Below are positions 1 to 11,596 of a DNA stretch of 64,000 bases, piece after piece. The stretch is from assembly GCA_014898415.1 (NCBI GenBank), contig RCTD01000009.1, positions 434,001 to 498,000 on the forward strand. Reading direction: 5' to 3'. The notes below the pieces were generated by a model that saw only the letters and a list, made by a program, of their open reading frames with translations, did no database searches and had not been told where the DNA came from. Position 1 is the first letter of the stretch; every line of letters begins with the position of its first letter. Position numbers and translations under genes: made by a program. The stretch comes from Stromatinia cepivora. Its lineage: Eukaryota > Ascomycota > Leotiomycetes > Helotiales > Sclerotiniaceae.

Positions 1-1709
1 CCGGCGAATTCTCCCACGAGCCAAATAATAGTGGCTCGAGCCCGGGGATTTGTAGCTGTGTCTAGATTTTTGGCTAAGTGGATAACGGTATGTGTATGCG
101 ATGCTGGATCCTGTTGTATAAGATGCCTGATTACAGTAAGTGACTCGGCGACTAGATTTCCATCTAGACTTGTGATTTGCTTTAACAATAAACGTAAACA
201 TCTTGCCGATGTCCTAGAATCACTTTGTGCACATCGACCGATGGCTCTCACTGACTCTCTCACCAATTCCCGATCCGAGCCACGGGAGAAATGCTCCAGT
301 TCGTTGAGTATTAGACTCTTAATGTAGGCATCACAATGCGGGAATATCAGAGTAAGTAATTCAAGTTTGAGTTCCCATACCTGTGGGAGATCTGTTGATC
401 GGACCAGGAAATGAGAGGCGTATTTTACGAATGCCTCGGGGCGCATGAGGCATACGGAGACGATGTTGTAGAGTGCTATGTGTTGTATATCTGAGGGGCC
501 GCGTAGTAGAGCAATAAGAGGACCGATACAATGGTATATATAGTCTGGTGTTCCGAGAGCTACATAGCAGCGGGATACAGCTACCACAACACCAGAATTG
601 CGGGATTGAAGAAGGGGTTTGATGCTTTTCAGGAGAAGCTCGAGATCTAGGTCGAGAACTTGGATCGTTTCGCTGGTTTCTTCGGTATCTTCTTCTTGTT
701 CGGCATCGGAATCGGCGTAAAAACTTTGTTGGTTGCCGTTACTTTTGGAGGTGGTTTTGCGGACGCGCCGGGTGCGCTTGGGGAAGGATTTGCGAGAGTA
801 GATGGTCATTAGGCGGAGGGTTGCCATTTGTGACCATTCGTCCATGTCTACTAGCTTTTTTACGAGACCTCTATAATGCTTATGAATAAGGTCTAGGCGT
901 TCGGGGCATACTTCCAGAAATGCAGTGACTGCTGCGCCGGCTACATAGTATTGTTTGTCCCCAAGTAATGTAGATAGGTAGTCTAGTAGCTGCGGGAGAG
1001 TATTTGGATCCAACCTATAGCACTTCGGTATCGCTAAAGCTGCCGCCTTCCTAACATATGGACTCATATCCCCTAACCCTTTCTTAATGGCCAGCGATAC
1101 GATTTGACTGATAACAGGCACACGAATTCCAGACATAGTTTTGAGCGCCAGGGCTCTGACTTGTGGGTTGCCATCTGAGAGCGACTTTTGAATAGTGTTT
1201 ATAGAGAGGAGAGCTAGGTCGGGCTCTTGTTCCGCGTGGTTGAGGAGGTATATGTAAACCAGCTTTTTGATCTCAATATTGGGGGACGCGACGTTCTTTA
1301 CGACGGAGGAGAAGAATGTAAGGCATGGTTGACAACGGTACATCATCTGCGAGTTCTGTTAGAGGCGTATCTCTCTACTTTCAAACCCAGAATTCCACTT
1401 CGTGATGCGCAGGGAAATCGGGCAAACATACAGAAATGACCTTCCTCAACCCCTCCAATACCTCCCGATCATGCCTACTATCCAATAATTTCTTAATCTG
1501 TTGGGGCGGCAATGTCTTCAAAGCCCCTGCTCCTCGAGAGCTCCTCGCAGATTGCGCAGCATCGAGTGTGAGTTCCCTTGCTATTGTCGCTGTTAGCATG
1601 AAATCACTGTGCCACATCGTCACAAATTTGTATTTTTGAAGAGTGGAACAGGAAAAGAAATGTTCGTACCACTTTCCAGCAAGCTGGATATTCTAGATAT
1701 GGATTCCAT
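1..1709 (-). CDS. apl6: AP-3 adaptor complex subunit beta (5' part; C-terminus beyond window)
   Basis: Large beta-type adaptin of the AP-3 coat, which sorts cargo from Golgi/endosomes to the vacuole. Exons read 1709-1670, 1589-1432 and 1346 to beyond position 1; the joins stay in frame and give about 514 residues. The N-terminus MESISRISSLLES, the LDSRHDREVLEGLRKVIS stretch and VVKNVASPNIEIKKLVYIYL are typical of AP-3 beta, followed by adaptin HEAT repeats. An acidic insert (DSDAEQEEDTEE, about residues 277-290) is also usual in this subunit. An internal ATG at 1623 gives a shorter reading frame, but it lies inside intron 1 (GTACGA donor, AACAG acceptor), so I prefer 1709. The frame is still open at the window edge, so the hinge and ear are missing here. 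Divergent from the gene at 2039. Confidence 0.9.
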
Positions 1710-2038
1710 GTCCTGGACGACGAAATGAGATTACAGAGGAACATGATCAATGGGAGCTTGTAATGGTGGGGCTATAAGCGATTGTTGATTTGGCTCCGCA
1801 TATTTTGCGGATTGCATCATTTGATAATGACAACCTTGGAGATTTAATCCTTTATTTTCCTCTTGATTTGATATTGTCTATATATTTGTTGATAATTTAA
1901 TTCTCGTGGTACATATGTCGGAGAATACGTTTTACTATGGATCATTAACATTCAGCACTAATTGCAGCTCCATTCTCTAGGAACAAATATCATTGTCGCA
2001 CCCGACGCCAAAGAACAATAACTGCACTGCGCTCAAAA
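1710..2038. promoter_or_regulatory. Short divergent intergenic region (AP-3 beta / orphan gene)
   Basis: This 329-bp AT-rich gap separates two divergent starts and must hold both core promoters. I see no coding frame and no motif strong enough to name. Confidence 0.4.
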
Positions 2039-2878
2039 ATGTCACCCTCACCTATCGCACTCCCGCCGGCTCTTCCTTCCGAACTCTTAACTTGGATTTT
2101 AAATCATAGTGCTTATCCCACCAATATCTTGATTTGTAAATCTCGCGCGGCATTTGTCTCCTCCCTCCTCGCAGACATCACCTCGAACACCTCATTACCA
2201 CCAGTATCTTCCAACGACATACCCTCCTCTCCTCCATATCCAACCACCACGACTGCTCCAACCGAAACACCCTCTCACTCGCTCCTCCTGAAAACCCTCC
2301 ATCAAATCTCCATCTCCCGCCATATTTCCTTAATTTATATCCCTACGACCTCTCATCTGCGCGCCTATCTCTCCGTCCTCTCCGCGGAGACACCTTCGAA
2401 AATTGAAGCCCCGCCGGATCGGAAATGGGATAAGCTGGGTATGAAAAGGGCAATGATTGTTGTGTATGGGTTGGTAGAGCTACATAGGGATACGAGTGAA
2501 TGGAGTGCTCAGGGGTTAAGTAGGAGTTTGGCGGGCTTGGTTGAGATGGGTGGAAGGGACAAGAGGACGGTTGTGTGTTTAGAGGAGGGGAGGAGGGAAA
2601 CGGGGAGAAGTGCGGAATTGAATTTATATGGTGAAGGTGAGGGTGATTTTGACGGTATAAATATTGACGGGGATGGGGTGGAATCGGATGAGAACAGGGG
2701 TCAAGATAAAAGAACCTGGAAGGGATGGGATGAGAAGGTTCCGATGCTCAATGGAAGTGTGAGGCGTGCTGGGTTAGAGGGTGAAGATAGCAGTTGGAGT
2801 GGGAGAACTGTAGAAGTTGGGCGGATATTCGCGAGATGGTTTGATTTCGGGAAAGCAGAGTGGGATCATGGTACATAA
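2039..2878 (+). CDS. Orphan protein, possible RecA/Rad51-paralogue-like fold
   Basis: Single-exon frame of 279 aa, not recognised by name. Codon use is even and GC is above the flanks, so I believe it is a gene. Visible pattern: an early strand-helix (TNILICKSRAAFVSSLL, residues ~29-45), a second strand-helix (ISLIYIPTTSHLRAYLSVL, ~95-113), a strand-helix beginning MIVVYGLVELHR (~138-149) that continues into SLAGLVEM, a strand (RTVVCLEEGR) and a C-terminal VGRIFARWFDF. This order of strands is compatible with a RecA-type core lacking Walker motifs, as in fungal Rad51 paralogues/Shu-complex subunits, but that is only a pattern impression. Residues ~190-235 are acidic, Gly-rich and probably disordered. 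The start is the only upstream in-frame ATG close to the promoter. Confidence 0.55.
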   Translation: MSPSPIALPPALPSELLTWILNHSAYPTNILICKSRAAFVSSLLADITSNTSLPPVSSNDIPSSPPYPTTTTAPTETPSHSLLLKTLHQISISRHISLIYIPTTSHLRAYLSVLSAETPSKIEAPPDRKWDKLGMKRAMIVVYGLVELHRDTSEWSAQGLSRSLAGLVEMGGRDKRTVVCLEEGRRETGRSAELNLYGEGEGDFDGINIDGDGVESDENRGQDKRTWKGWDEKVPMLNGSVRRAGLEGEDSSWSGRTVEVGRIFARWFDFGKAEWDHGT

Positions 2879-3029
2879 AAATGCAGAAAGAAATACATTT
2901 GTTTGGAGGTCATTATCATGCTTAATCAATAGGTATACCCAACGCCACCAGCCGCTCCCCCAACCTTTCATATCCATTCATTACCATGATTGCTAGTCCA
3001 ACATAAAATCCAAAAAGTCTTCCTTCAAA

Positions 3030-4518
3030 TCAAATAGACTGCTCCATTTCCGTGATGTATAGCTTGATATGCGAGTCCATCTTTAAGAACTCATCATGAG
3101 CACTGTGTATTTCGTTTTCGATGTTTTCTTTCAAGTCCGCCATCTATGCTATGTCAGTGAATCTGCATGATATTCTCAAGAGGTCCAATATCCATACCTT
3201 CTTCTCTGTCTGCTCTATCCTCACTTTCCTCCTCTCCATCTCCTTCCCTTTTTCGTTTCTCTCTTCTGTGAGCTTTCTATGCACAGCTCGCAGTTCTTCC
3301 ATTCTCTCTTTAGCACTCATAGCCTTTGCTTTGCTGCCGTCTCTCAATTTCTCTGTTCGTTCGAGATGTTTCGATAATTGTCGCTGTAGCAAAGCCTCAG
3401 TTCTTTCCACTTCACGTACATTATTCCCTCTTTCGCCTAGTGCATCTCGTTGTCTCGCCACTTTTACATTTTCATCTTCCTCCTTGGCTAATTCGACAGA
3501 AATCTCATCAAGAAGTTTCGTACACGAAACTACATCTGCAGAAACTACTGTAAACGTATCGGTCGAAGTCTGCAGGGCACGGGCTCGTCGATCAAAGGCA
3601 TCAATTTGTGCCTTGTCCGTATTCAGTGCATTACTCAATTCCGTCAGGGAGGCCTGCAGCGCAGCTGGTGACTGAGACACATATGGTTGTAGTTTCGAGC
3701 TTTCTTGCCTCAATTCAATGGTCGCAGCAGTTTTTTCCTCCAGAATAGCAGTCATCTCCTTTTTCTTTTTTGTGAGCCCTTCAAACCGTCGGGCCATTTT
3801 GTCTTGGCTCTGGCGCAGTTCCAAGAGCCTTTTCTTCAACTCCTCATTGCGCTTAACCTTTTCCGAAATATGTACCTCCATTGCCCTACGGTTCCGCTTC
3901 AACTCATCTAAACGGCTTTCCATCTCTTGGTTCTCCATATAGAGCGTCTCGATTCGGACCTTTATAGTCTCGGCCTTGTTGAAATGTTCATCAATAACTT
4001 GCGTTTGACTTTCTCTAAATCGTACAAAATTGATGATATACGAGAATATCTTCACTAAGCGGTCGTGTGTTGGTTTGTATAAATCCTGAAATGAGAAGTC
4101 CGTAATGCCACATTCAAAGAGCAACTTGCGTAGACTGACGTAGAAACCCATGAGGTTTCTTGTTTCTGCCGGCACAATGTCTGGGTAACCTTCACATATA
4201 TCTTCGGATGCTGCACGCATAGCAGGGTCGACTGTATCGCGAGTGGTGTTCATAAGAAGTTCCGCGAACCATTCAAAGATCATTTGAATTTGGAGAGGGT
4301 TTGGCTTTAAGAGATCCGCAGCCGTGAAAGGTACCCCAATATCGCTGATACATCCTGCAATCTCTTTGTCGGGCTATCATAGTTAGTGAGACTTCAATGT
4401 GATCATGATATTACTATCTTACCAGGCGCATGAATGAATCGCTCTCTTCCTCCTTCTTCTTGCCTCGATTTTGTTGTTGCGAGCTAGGCGCAAGACTCAT
4501 TCGTGGATTGTAAGACAT
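3030..4518 (-). CDS. nuf2: Kinetochore protein NUF2 (NDC80 complex)
   Basis: Outer-kinetochore subunit that pairs with NDC80 to bind spindle microtubules. Exons 4518-4423, 4373-3198 and 3143-3030 join in phase 0 to give 461 aa, the usual fungal size. The N-terminus ([20 protein letters not shown]) is the variable leader. Residues ~27-150 form the NUF2 calponin-homology-like domain, recognisable by [40 protein letters not shown] and the [20 protein letters not shown] segment. Residues ~165-455 are an almost unbroken coiled coil rich in Lys/Glu/Leu heptads. The last exon supplies [19 protein letters not shown] and ends TEMEQSI. Without the terminal intron (GTATGG...CATAG) the frame would run into a non-homologous tail, so splicing there is well supported. 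Confidence 0.93.
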
Positions 4519-6262
4519 GTTATATCTGGTTGTTTCTATCTATGGTAGGGTTGAAGTCCGTAGGCTAGAAATTGTACTCAATTCTTGTGCTCTCGTTGTT
4601 TGAAAAGATCGAAAGTAAACAAACGCACAGAGCAACCCCAACGACCGCCGATAAGATTAGATTAGATTTAATCACGTGATCAAAACCAAAGCTCATTGAT
4701 CCTGAGAGTAATGATGGAGCTTTAGAATTTAATATATAATGTTCAGCCAATTATCAAATCATAGATCTGAGTCAAGTAGTCGTGTACTTCTCATCAAACT
4801 GCCGATGCCCAAGTATCAGATCTGTCATGTCACAGTAAGACAATAGCCGATCCTCCAAACGGTATCTCAGTTCTCACCTCCATCAATAGCCAACTATGAT
4901 CTACACCTAACTTCGATAGCCACGGATTATGAGAGTTTTTGCATACCAGGATTTACGCGGAACTCTAATACTATGAGCTCTTTTGAGTCAGATATGCATC
5001 AGGATACAGTGGTCATGCAATCAAGTCTGCCACGACTGGTCTTCCTCTTTCTTCACTTGTAAGGTTCCGTATCCTTGTGTCTCGGCATGTTTGACTATAC
5101 CGAAGTGGGGTTCAATGATGCTTAGAATGACATCCAATTATCAGAATCTAATCTCTCAGTCGATAAAACATCGGACTCGGTCCAGTTATCATTCGGTATT
5201 TTCATGAATTAATTAGATCAGATTCGCACCCTTTTACAGTTAGTTGGATTAATGACATCTATATGCTGACTACATATAATTTGTCACCGAAAAAATGTCC
5301 ACAGAGCCAGAGAGAGAGGTGACTTACGAATTAACCAGTACGACGACGTTCAATTCTGATTCTAATCAACTCACATGCACAAGTGTAGGTGTAGGCTAGC
5401 TGCATCCGTCTACTGCATAGTAGTAAGCTCGCACTGGAACTCATTTAACCCGAATAAATGACATAATCGGAACCAAGTGCATCTATCTCACTGTCCCTGA
5501 CAGATATAAGTAAAATCTACGGTTTGTGCAATGACATGGCTTCTGTTCTCAACCATCCTTTCTTAACCATCCTGGCTTATAGTCGCTCAGAGCTCTTGTC
5601 CTTAGGGATCGGCAGATGTTCTAGAGATGTCATGATTGGTGTTGCGGTGCATTCTTCAGTATCCGTATGTATGTATATACATTCCAATGATTTGGAAGAT
5701 GAGGGATTTATAAATGAAACACAAATGGTAACAATTACTTTCTCTTCTAGATCATCCCCGTTCACCGAGATAACCCACCCGATCTCCCAAGCGGGCTTCA
5801 GCGGGGTTGAGTGATGGTTTAGTAATATGAGGTCACCCATTACCTTTACTAGTGAGGGTTCCATCTGCATGTGCATAATCCTTACGAATTCAACAAAGAA
5901 CCAAGAACGAGGATCCAAACAAATTGTTGAATGGTAATCATAAAAACCGTGTTCACCCTTTCAGGCAGGTACTTTTTCACTATGACCTGCATGAACCCAT
6001 TCATCTTAACCCGAGTTTTATCTAGTCCCTTTGTAACAGATTCAAGATGTCAAATCTTTGTGTAAGCTATTAGCATGAAGATCTCCTCGGTTATTGCCAT
6101 TTTTCCATCAGTCTGGGGAACTATATTAATTAGCTCCCTTCCATCATTCCTCAGTTAAAATAATTTGAAACTCCTAAGTATCTCTTCCTTTAAGTTTAAG
6201 TTTAAACCAGCTGATATTACATCAATATTACAAGCCTTCTCAGTCTCAACGCCCCCGTCATA
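4519..6262. other. Intergenic region, NUF2 / egt1 divergent promoters
   Basis: This 1.74-kb AT-rich spacer lies between divergent NUF2 and egt1. The largest frames (for example about 5577-5918 minus, 113 aa) overlap on both strands, show no family features and lack convincing codon bias. I see no RNA gene or repeat here. CT-rich tracts near 6180-6262 fit a promoter/leader for egt1. Confidence 0.5.
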
Positions 6263-9200
6263 ATGACTGTTCGCAGTGCTTCCAACGGTGCTGCCGAGGA
6301 CATCTCAAGCATTTCTCCTCATGTGACGAAGGTCACGGGACTTATATCCAATTCAAAACACAATTCAAACTTTAACATCATCGACATTCGCCATGATGGT
6401 GCCGAAATCGAGTTGAAGGATGAAATTTTGGCATCCTTGAGACCAAAAAGTGGTCTCAAGAGTCTGCCTACCCTGCTCCTATACAATGAGCGGGGTTTAC
6501 AAATCTATGAAGAAGTTGGTGTTTATTCACTGTAATTTCAGTCAATCATGTTAACCTAGATACAGATCACTTATTTGTCAGAATACTACCTTACAAACGC
6601 AGAGATTGATGTCCTTGAAAGTTCCGCCGAAAGCATTGCAACAAACATACCTTCAAATTCTATGGTTGTTGAGCTGGGAAGCGGGTTTGTATTTTCTGTT
6701 AGTTCTTGGAGCTTTAGAACTAACAATGAACAGTAATTTGCGCAAGGTGAGTATATTGTTACGAGCTTTAGATGCGGCCGGCAAGTCTGTCGACTACTAT
6801 GCACTTGATTTGTCATTGAAAGAGTTGGAGAGAACTCTAGAACAGGTCCCAGAATTCAAACACGTGAAATGCCATGGGCTTCATGGTACATATGACGATG
6901 GTCTTGCATGGCTGAAACTTCCAGAAAACTCTTCTAGGCCGAAATGTGTCTTGTCGATGGGATCGAGCATTGGTTTGTCTTTAGAACTTTTAATACCAGC
7001 AATCAACTTACCTCGTGCAGGCAATTTTCAAAGACACGATGCATCATCATTTTTGAAGAGTTTTGCGGAAGTTTTGAGCCCCTCGGACATGTTTCTCATT
7101 GCCATCGATGCGACAAGTAACCCGGAAAAAATCTAGTAAGTCCTAATACATAATTATTTGGACGGTTTTTGACTAATTATGCTGTAGCCATGCTTACAAT
7201 GGTTTGTCGATTCAATCCAAAATCCGATTTCTAACGCTAACCCTGACAACAAGATGAAAAAGGAGTCACCCACAGGTATGTATTCACAAACATTAATAAC
7301 CGACTGCCGAGCACTTACTCATTCACAACAAAAGATTCATCTTAAACGGTTTAGTCCAGGCGAATGAAATTCTTGGAGAGAACGTATTTGATGTTGCGGA
7401 TTGGACAGTAATTGGAGAGTATGTATATGACATGCAAGGAGGCCGTCACCAAGCGTTCTATTCTCCATCTTGCGATATCACCATTCAGGATGTTCTTGTA
7501 AAAGCTGGGGAACGTGTGAAGATAGAAGTCAGTTTGAAATATTCATCGGAGGAAACAGCCAAACTATTGAAGGACGCCGGAATGAGAGAAGCCCAAAAGT
7601 GGTCAGCCTCTACCGCTGATTATAGTAAGTATTGTAGTGATTTAATTTTTCTCGGTTTTGGCTTGAATCGGCAATTGTCCATGTAAATATTCGACTTCAC
7701 TGGTCGGTGAACATGGTCTTATGATCACAGAAACCACCGGCGTGGGGGTCAACTCCCAATCGTGGTTTTGTGGCGCGTGCTTATTGACTTGCTATTTTGG
7801 GACTGACATCAATATGGCATGACATTTTTCAAACCTGCTTCTGTCATTGGAAAATTGTTTATGTTCCATTGAGCTCCTTACTGACGTCTTTCGAGATATC
7901 CACCTTCTAAGGAAAAAAACAATGGCATTCGATCCGAATCCAAGAGTCTATGCCTCGTCTACATCCCCGACATTTGAGGACTGGAAGGGGTTGTGGTCAG
8001 TATGGGATACTGTCACCAGGAAAATGATTCCAAACGAAGAATTGGTTGAGAAGCCAATCAAACTTCGAAATGCTTGCATATTTTACCTGGGGCATGTCCC
8101 GACATTCCTTGACATGCAACTAAATAAGGTCACCAACGAGCCGCTTTGCGAGCCTTCTTCTTATCCGACAATATTTGAAAGGGGAATAGATCCGGATGTC
8201 GATAATCCTGAGCAATGCCATGCCCATTCCGAAATTCCGGATGAGTGGCCACCACTTGAAGAGATTTTATCATATCAGGAGAAGGTGAGAGAAAAGGTTG
8301 AAAAGTATTATGCAAGCCAAGATATTCCCAGAAATCTCGGTCGTGCACTCTGGTTGGGGTTTGAGCACGAAGCTATGCATTTGGAGACCCTTTTGTACAT
8401 GTTACTGCAAAGTGACAAGACTATTCCACCTACCAGTGCTATGCCAGACTTCATAGAAGAAGCAGAGCGAGCTAAGGCATCTCGAGTACCAAATGAATGG
8501 TTTACCCTTCCAGAGCAGGAAATTATAATCGGATTAGACGACCCAGAAGATAATTCTGGACCGGACAATCATTTCGGGTGGTATGTTAGACACGCTCAAT
8601 CAACAACAGAATAACTCTAACACTACTCAGGGATAACGAAAAACCTTCCCGAAAAGTTGTGGTTCGCTCATTTGAAGCCAAAGGACGACCGATTACTAAT
8701 GAAGAGGTAAGAAGCATATGAGACTTTCATGAGACTTTCTGCTAAAGAGCAATAGTACGCTCACTATCTAGAACAAACACACGCGACCAAGATTCCAGCT
8801 TCATGGGCCCAACTTCAAAATTCCAATGGCTACACCAATGGAAATTCAAACGGGTACAGTAATGGAAGTATCGACGGGGCAAATTCGTCTCCGCTAACTA
8901 AGGCATATCTCGTAGGCAAGGCTGTTCGAACGGTCTATGGTCTAGTACCGCTTGAGTATGCCTTAGATTGGCCAGTATTTGCCTCATACGATGAGCTTTC
9001 TGGATGTGCAAGTTGGATGGGGGGACGAATCCCCACTGTTGACGAGGTTCGGAGCATTTACAGTCACGTCGACGGCTTGAACGTCAAGAAAGCAGAGAGA
9101 CATTTGGGCAAGACAGTCCCAGCTGTCAATGGGTATGTTCTGCAGTGATAATGCCGTGGCCCATAAACAAAGACTAATTGTTAAAACAGGCATCTTATCA

Positions 9201-9706
9201 ATGAGGGCGTCGAAGAGACACCGCCATCACGAATTTCACAGGTTGGTGGAAGCTCTCGAGAGCTTTTCACCGATCTTGAGGATGCCAATGTGGGATTCAA
9301 GAATTGGCATCCAATCTCCGTTACTGCTGGAGGTAATAAACTTGCAGGACGGGCTGAAATGGGTGGAGTTTGGGAATGGACTAGCTCTGCCCTCAGCAAA
9401 CATGAAGGATTTGAGCCAATGCCTTTATATCCTGCCTATACTGGTATGTCTCTCATTCCATATTATAAAGATGAAATGTGTCAGGAATCTAATCTTACTA
9501 GCTGATTTCTTGGATGGAAAACACAATGTTGTGCTCGGAGGATCTTGGGCAACTCATCCTCGTATTGCTGGAAGAAAGACATTGTGAGCCAAGTCAGATT
9601 AATTCCTCCTTTGTCTTTAATACTGATTTAATCATCTAGTGTTAATTGGTACCAGCGTAATTATCCATACACATGGGCAGGTGCACGCCTAGTTCGTGAT
9701 CTGTAG
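6263..9706 (+). CDS. egt1: Ergothioneine biosynthesis protein 1 (EgtD-EgtB fusion)
   Basis: Bifunctional fungal enzyme: S-adenosylmethionine-dependent trimethylation of histidine to hercynine, then iron/O2-dependent coupling to cysteine to form hercynylcysteine sulfoxide, the ergothioneine precursor. Thirteen exons can be joined in frame: 6263-6514, 6566-6684, 6734-6972, 7021-7135, 7188-7201, 7254-7275, 7335-7624, 7896-8580, 8631-8706, 8756-9132, 9190-9443, 9502-9583, 9640-9706. They give 863 aa, close to the ~876 aa of Neurospora EGT-1. Domain order: EgtD methyltransferase (~30-340, ELGSGN around 121-125, SMGSSIGNF); DinB-like iron domain with HEAMHLE supplying H508/H512/E514; C-terminal formylglycine-generating-enzyme-like domain (GGVWEWTSS ~788, GGSWATHPRIAGRKTF, ending WAGARLVRDL). 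Two exons are tiny (14 and 22 nt). Donor 1 (GTTGGT) and acceptor 7 (TTTCGAG) are weak but fit homology. Confidence 0.95.
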
Positions 9707-11596
9707 GCTCGCTGCATACTTTGAATATGGCGGTAAAGCTGCCCTCATCATTCAACAGGGGAGGAAGCACGCCACTATTACTCAAGCGAATCAACTTCGT
9801 CTTGATGAGACCACAACTTAGTAACTCAAAGGAGGATATTGGTTGGATAAATGTGCGATTGATGTTTTCTCTTTTTTTTTGAGGGTTGATTTATTTGAGA
9901 TTACTCAGGTGAAAGGATAATAATAGGAGGATATGGATACGGATACGGATATGGATATGTGATTCGAAGGACATCAAATTGGAAGGGACTTTACGGTCAT
10001 TTTTTAATGCAACTAACAGTTCGTTACTGGATTATTATTTGAATATTGACAAGTTAAGATGAATTTCTCCGAACGTCTTTCAAAATCACATTCATCCCAT
10101 GTTGTTTGTATTGAATTATAGCTAGAGCATGTACTTCAGGTAAGTGAGGTGCACATAACCGAGTTTTCAAACAGTTAAAATGCGCCTTCCTTTTTCAACA
10201 AACAAACTTCCTATCGAACGTGACGGCATGACGTTCCCCACTTCCACACTTAACTCTATGAATTAACACTTTTCTTTTTTCCCAAACGGAGTTCCTGATA
10301 GGTACATACTGAAGGGGAATACATTCATCAATTGATCCATTCATTCATTCAAATCACTCCGCACAATACCTCTTTGGGGAACGACATTCACTTGAAAAAT
10401 CCGGACACCTCAGTGCAGCTTCAAAAGCATTTATCCATCAGTTCACACAGAAGTGAGATGAAGAGGAAGTTTTTAACTTTAGCATTTGGCATTCATTCAA
10501 TTATCCCTCTCACAAACGACCAAGGTGAGAGAAAGGGAAAGAGAAAGAGGAATCATCAACCATAGCACTCGACATTTATTCAGAAATCAACTTTCGCAAA
10601 CGATAAGCATTGACTTTCTGGAATAGATTCATCACCTTGGCCCCTTCATACCTCAAGAGCTCGAGAGGGATTTGAAGGTTAGGAAAACCAATCAAGAGAA
10701 GAATCCTGTAAGATTGTGGTTGTACATTGAAGTCATTGAACAATCAGTCTTATAGCCTGATCGCCTCAAGTCGCACATCGAACAGAGAGCAATTTTACCT
10801 AACCGATGAATCTAGATCGAAAAGATATAAAACGACATATTTCAACGTTCTAGGTTCAACCAACTGAACGGCGTTCACCCAAACCACACATCTCATTCAT
10901 TCATCACGTCTAAGTTGATCACACAAGCCTTAAGTCCAAGGTCCGGCGAAATTCAACTCATACCCGCTACGGTAGTGTTGGACGGCATAATCCATCCACA
11001 ACACCCGCACCACAGGATTACATTCATAATCACCTTCACGAGTCTTTCTATTAAAAGTTCGATCTTGTTTACAACCAATTCCAAATTGACCATTTATTGG
11101 GATCAACATTTGCATCAATATTGTAACCCAACACAATTTCACACCATCTTCACATTCTCGCAATCCCTTTATATTTTTACAACGCTGTCCATAAGCTGGT
11201 ATTAAAGTAAGTTATATTGTTCCCTTCCTCGGCCTTGAAGATATATTTGCCATTCCCTTGCCAACACCAAACGCTTCCTACTTCCTTAGAACCATATGGA
11301 AGAAAAATTCTTATCGATCTTATTGTCCAAAGCAAGGACAATACTTCAATTGTCATTTTTGCTTTGTGAGCTGGGTATTGTTTGACCTTTCAGAAACAAA
11401 TTTTGATTGATTAGTAACTTCAAATTAAAAGATTCCTTTACAAAAAGTCAAATCAATTCAGTCGAGGACTCGTTTTTTCAAGTCAAGTCAAGTTTAAAGT
11501 TTCAGATCCCAATTACTTACAATTCTCAAAGTCAACAACGTTGTCCCCATCAAAAGCTAGAGTACTTCAGCTCAACTACCTTGTACAATATTTGCA
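9707..11596. other. Intergenic region upstream of the orphan Cys/His-rich gene
   Basis: This 1.9-kb spacer includes the egt1 3' end, a short imperfect GGATAT/GGATAC tandem near 9928-9960 and long CA/TC-rich stretches (10320-11600) typical of a fungal promoter and long 5' leader. The small frames in it (77-96 aa) have no family features. Confidence 0.5.

Noticed and set aside
5577..5918. 113-aa minus-strand frame in the NUF2/egt1 spacer
   Set aside because: No family signature and an overlapping 96-aa frame on the other strand; likely chance.
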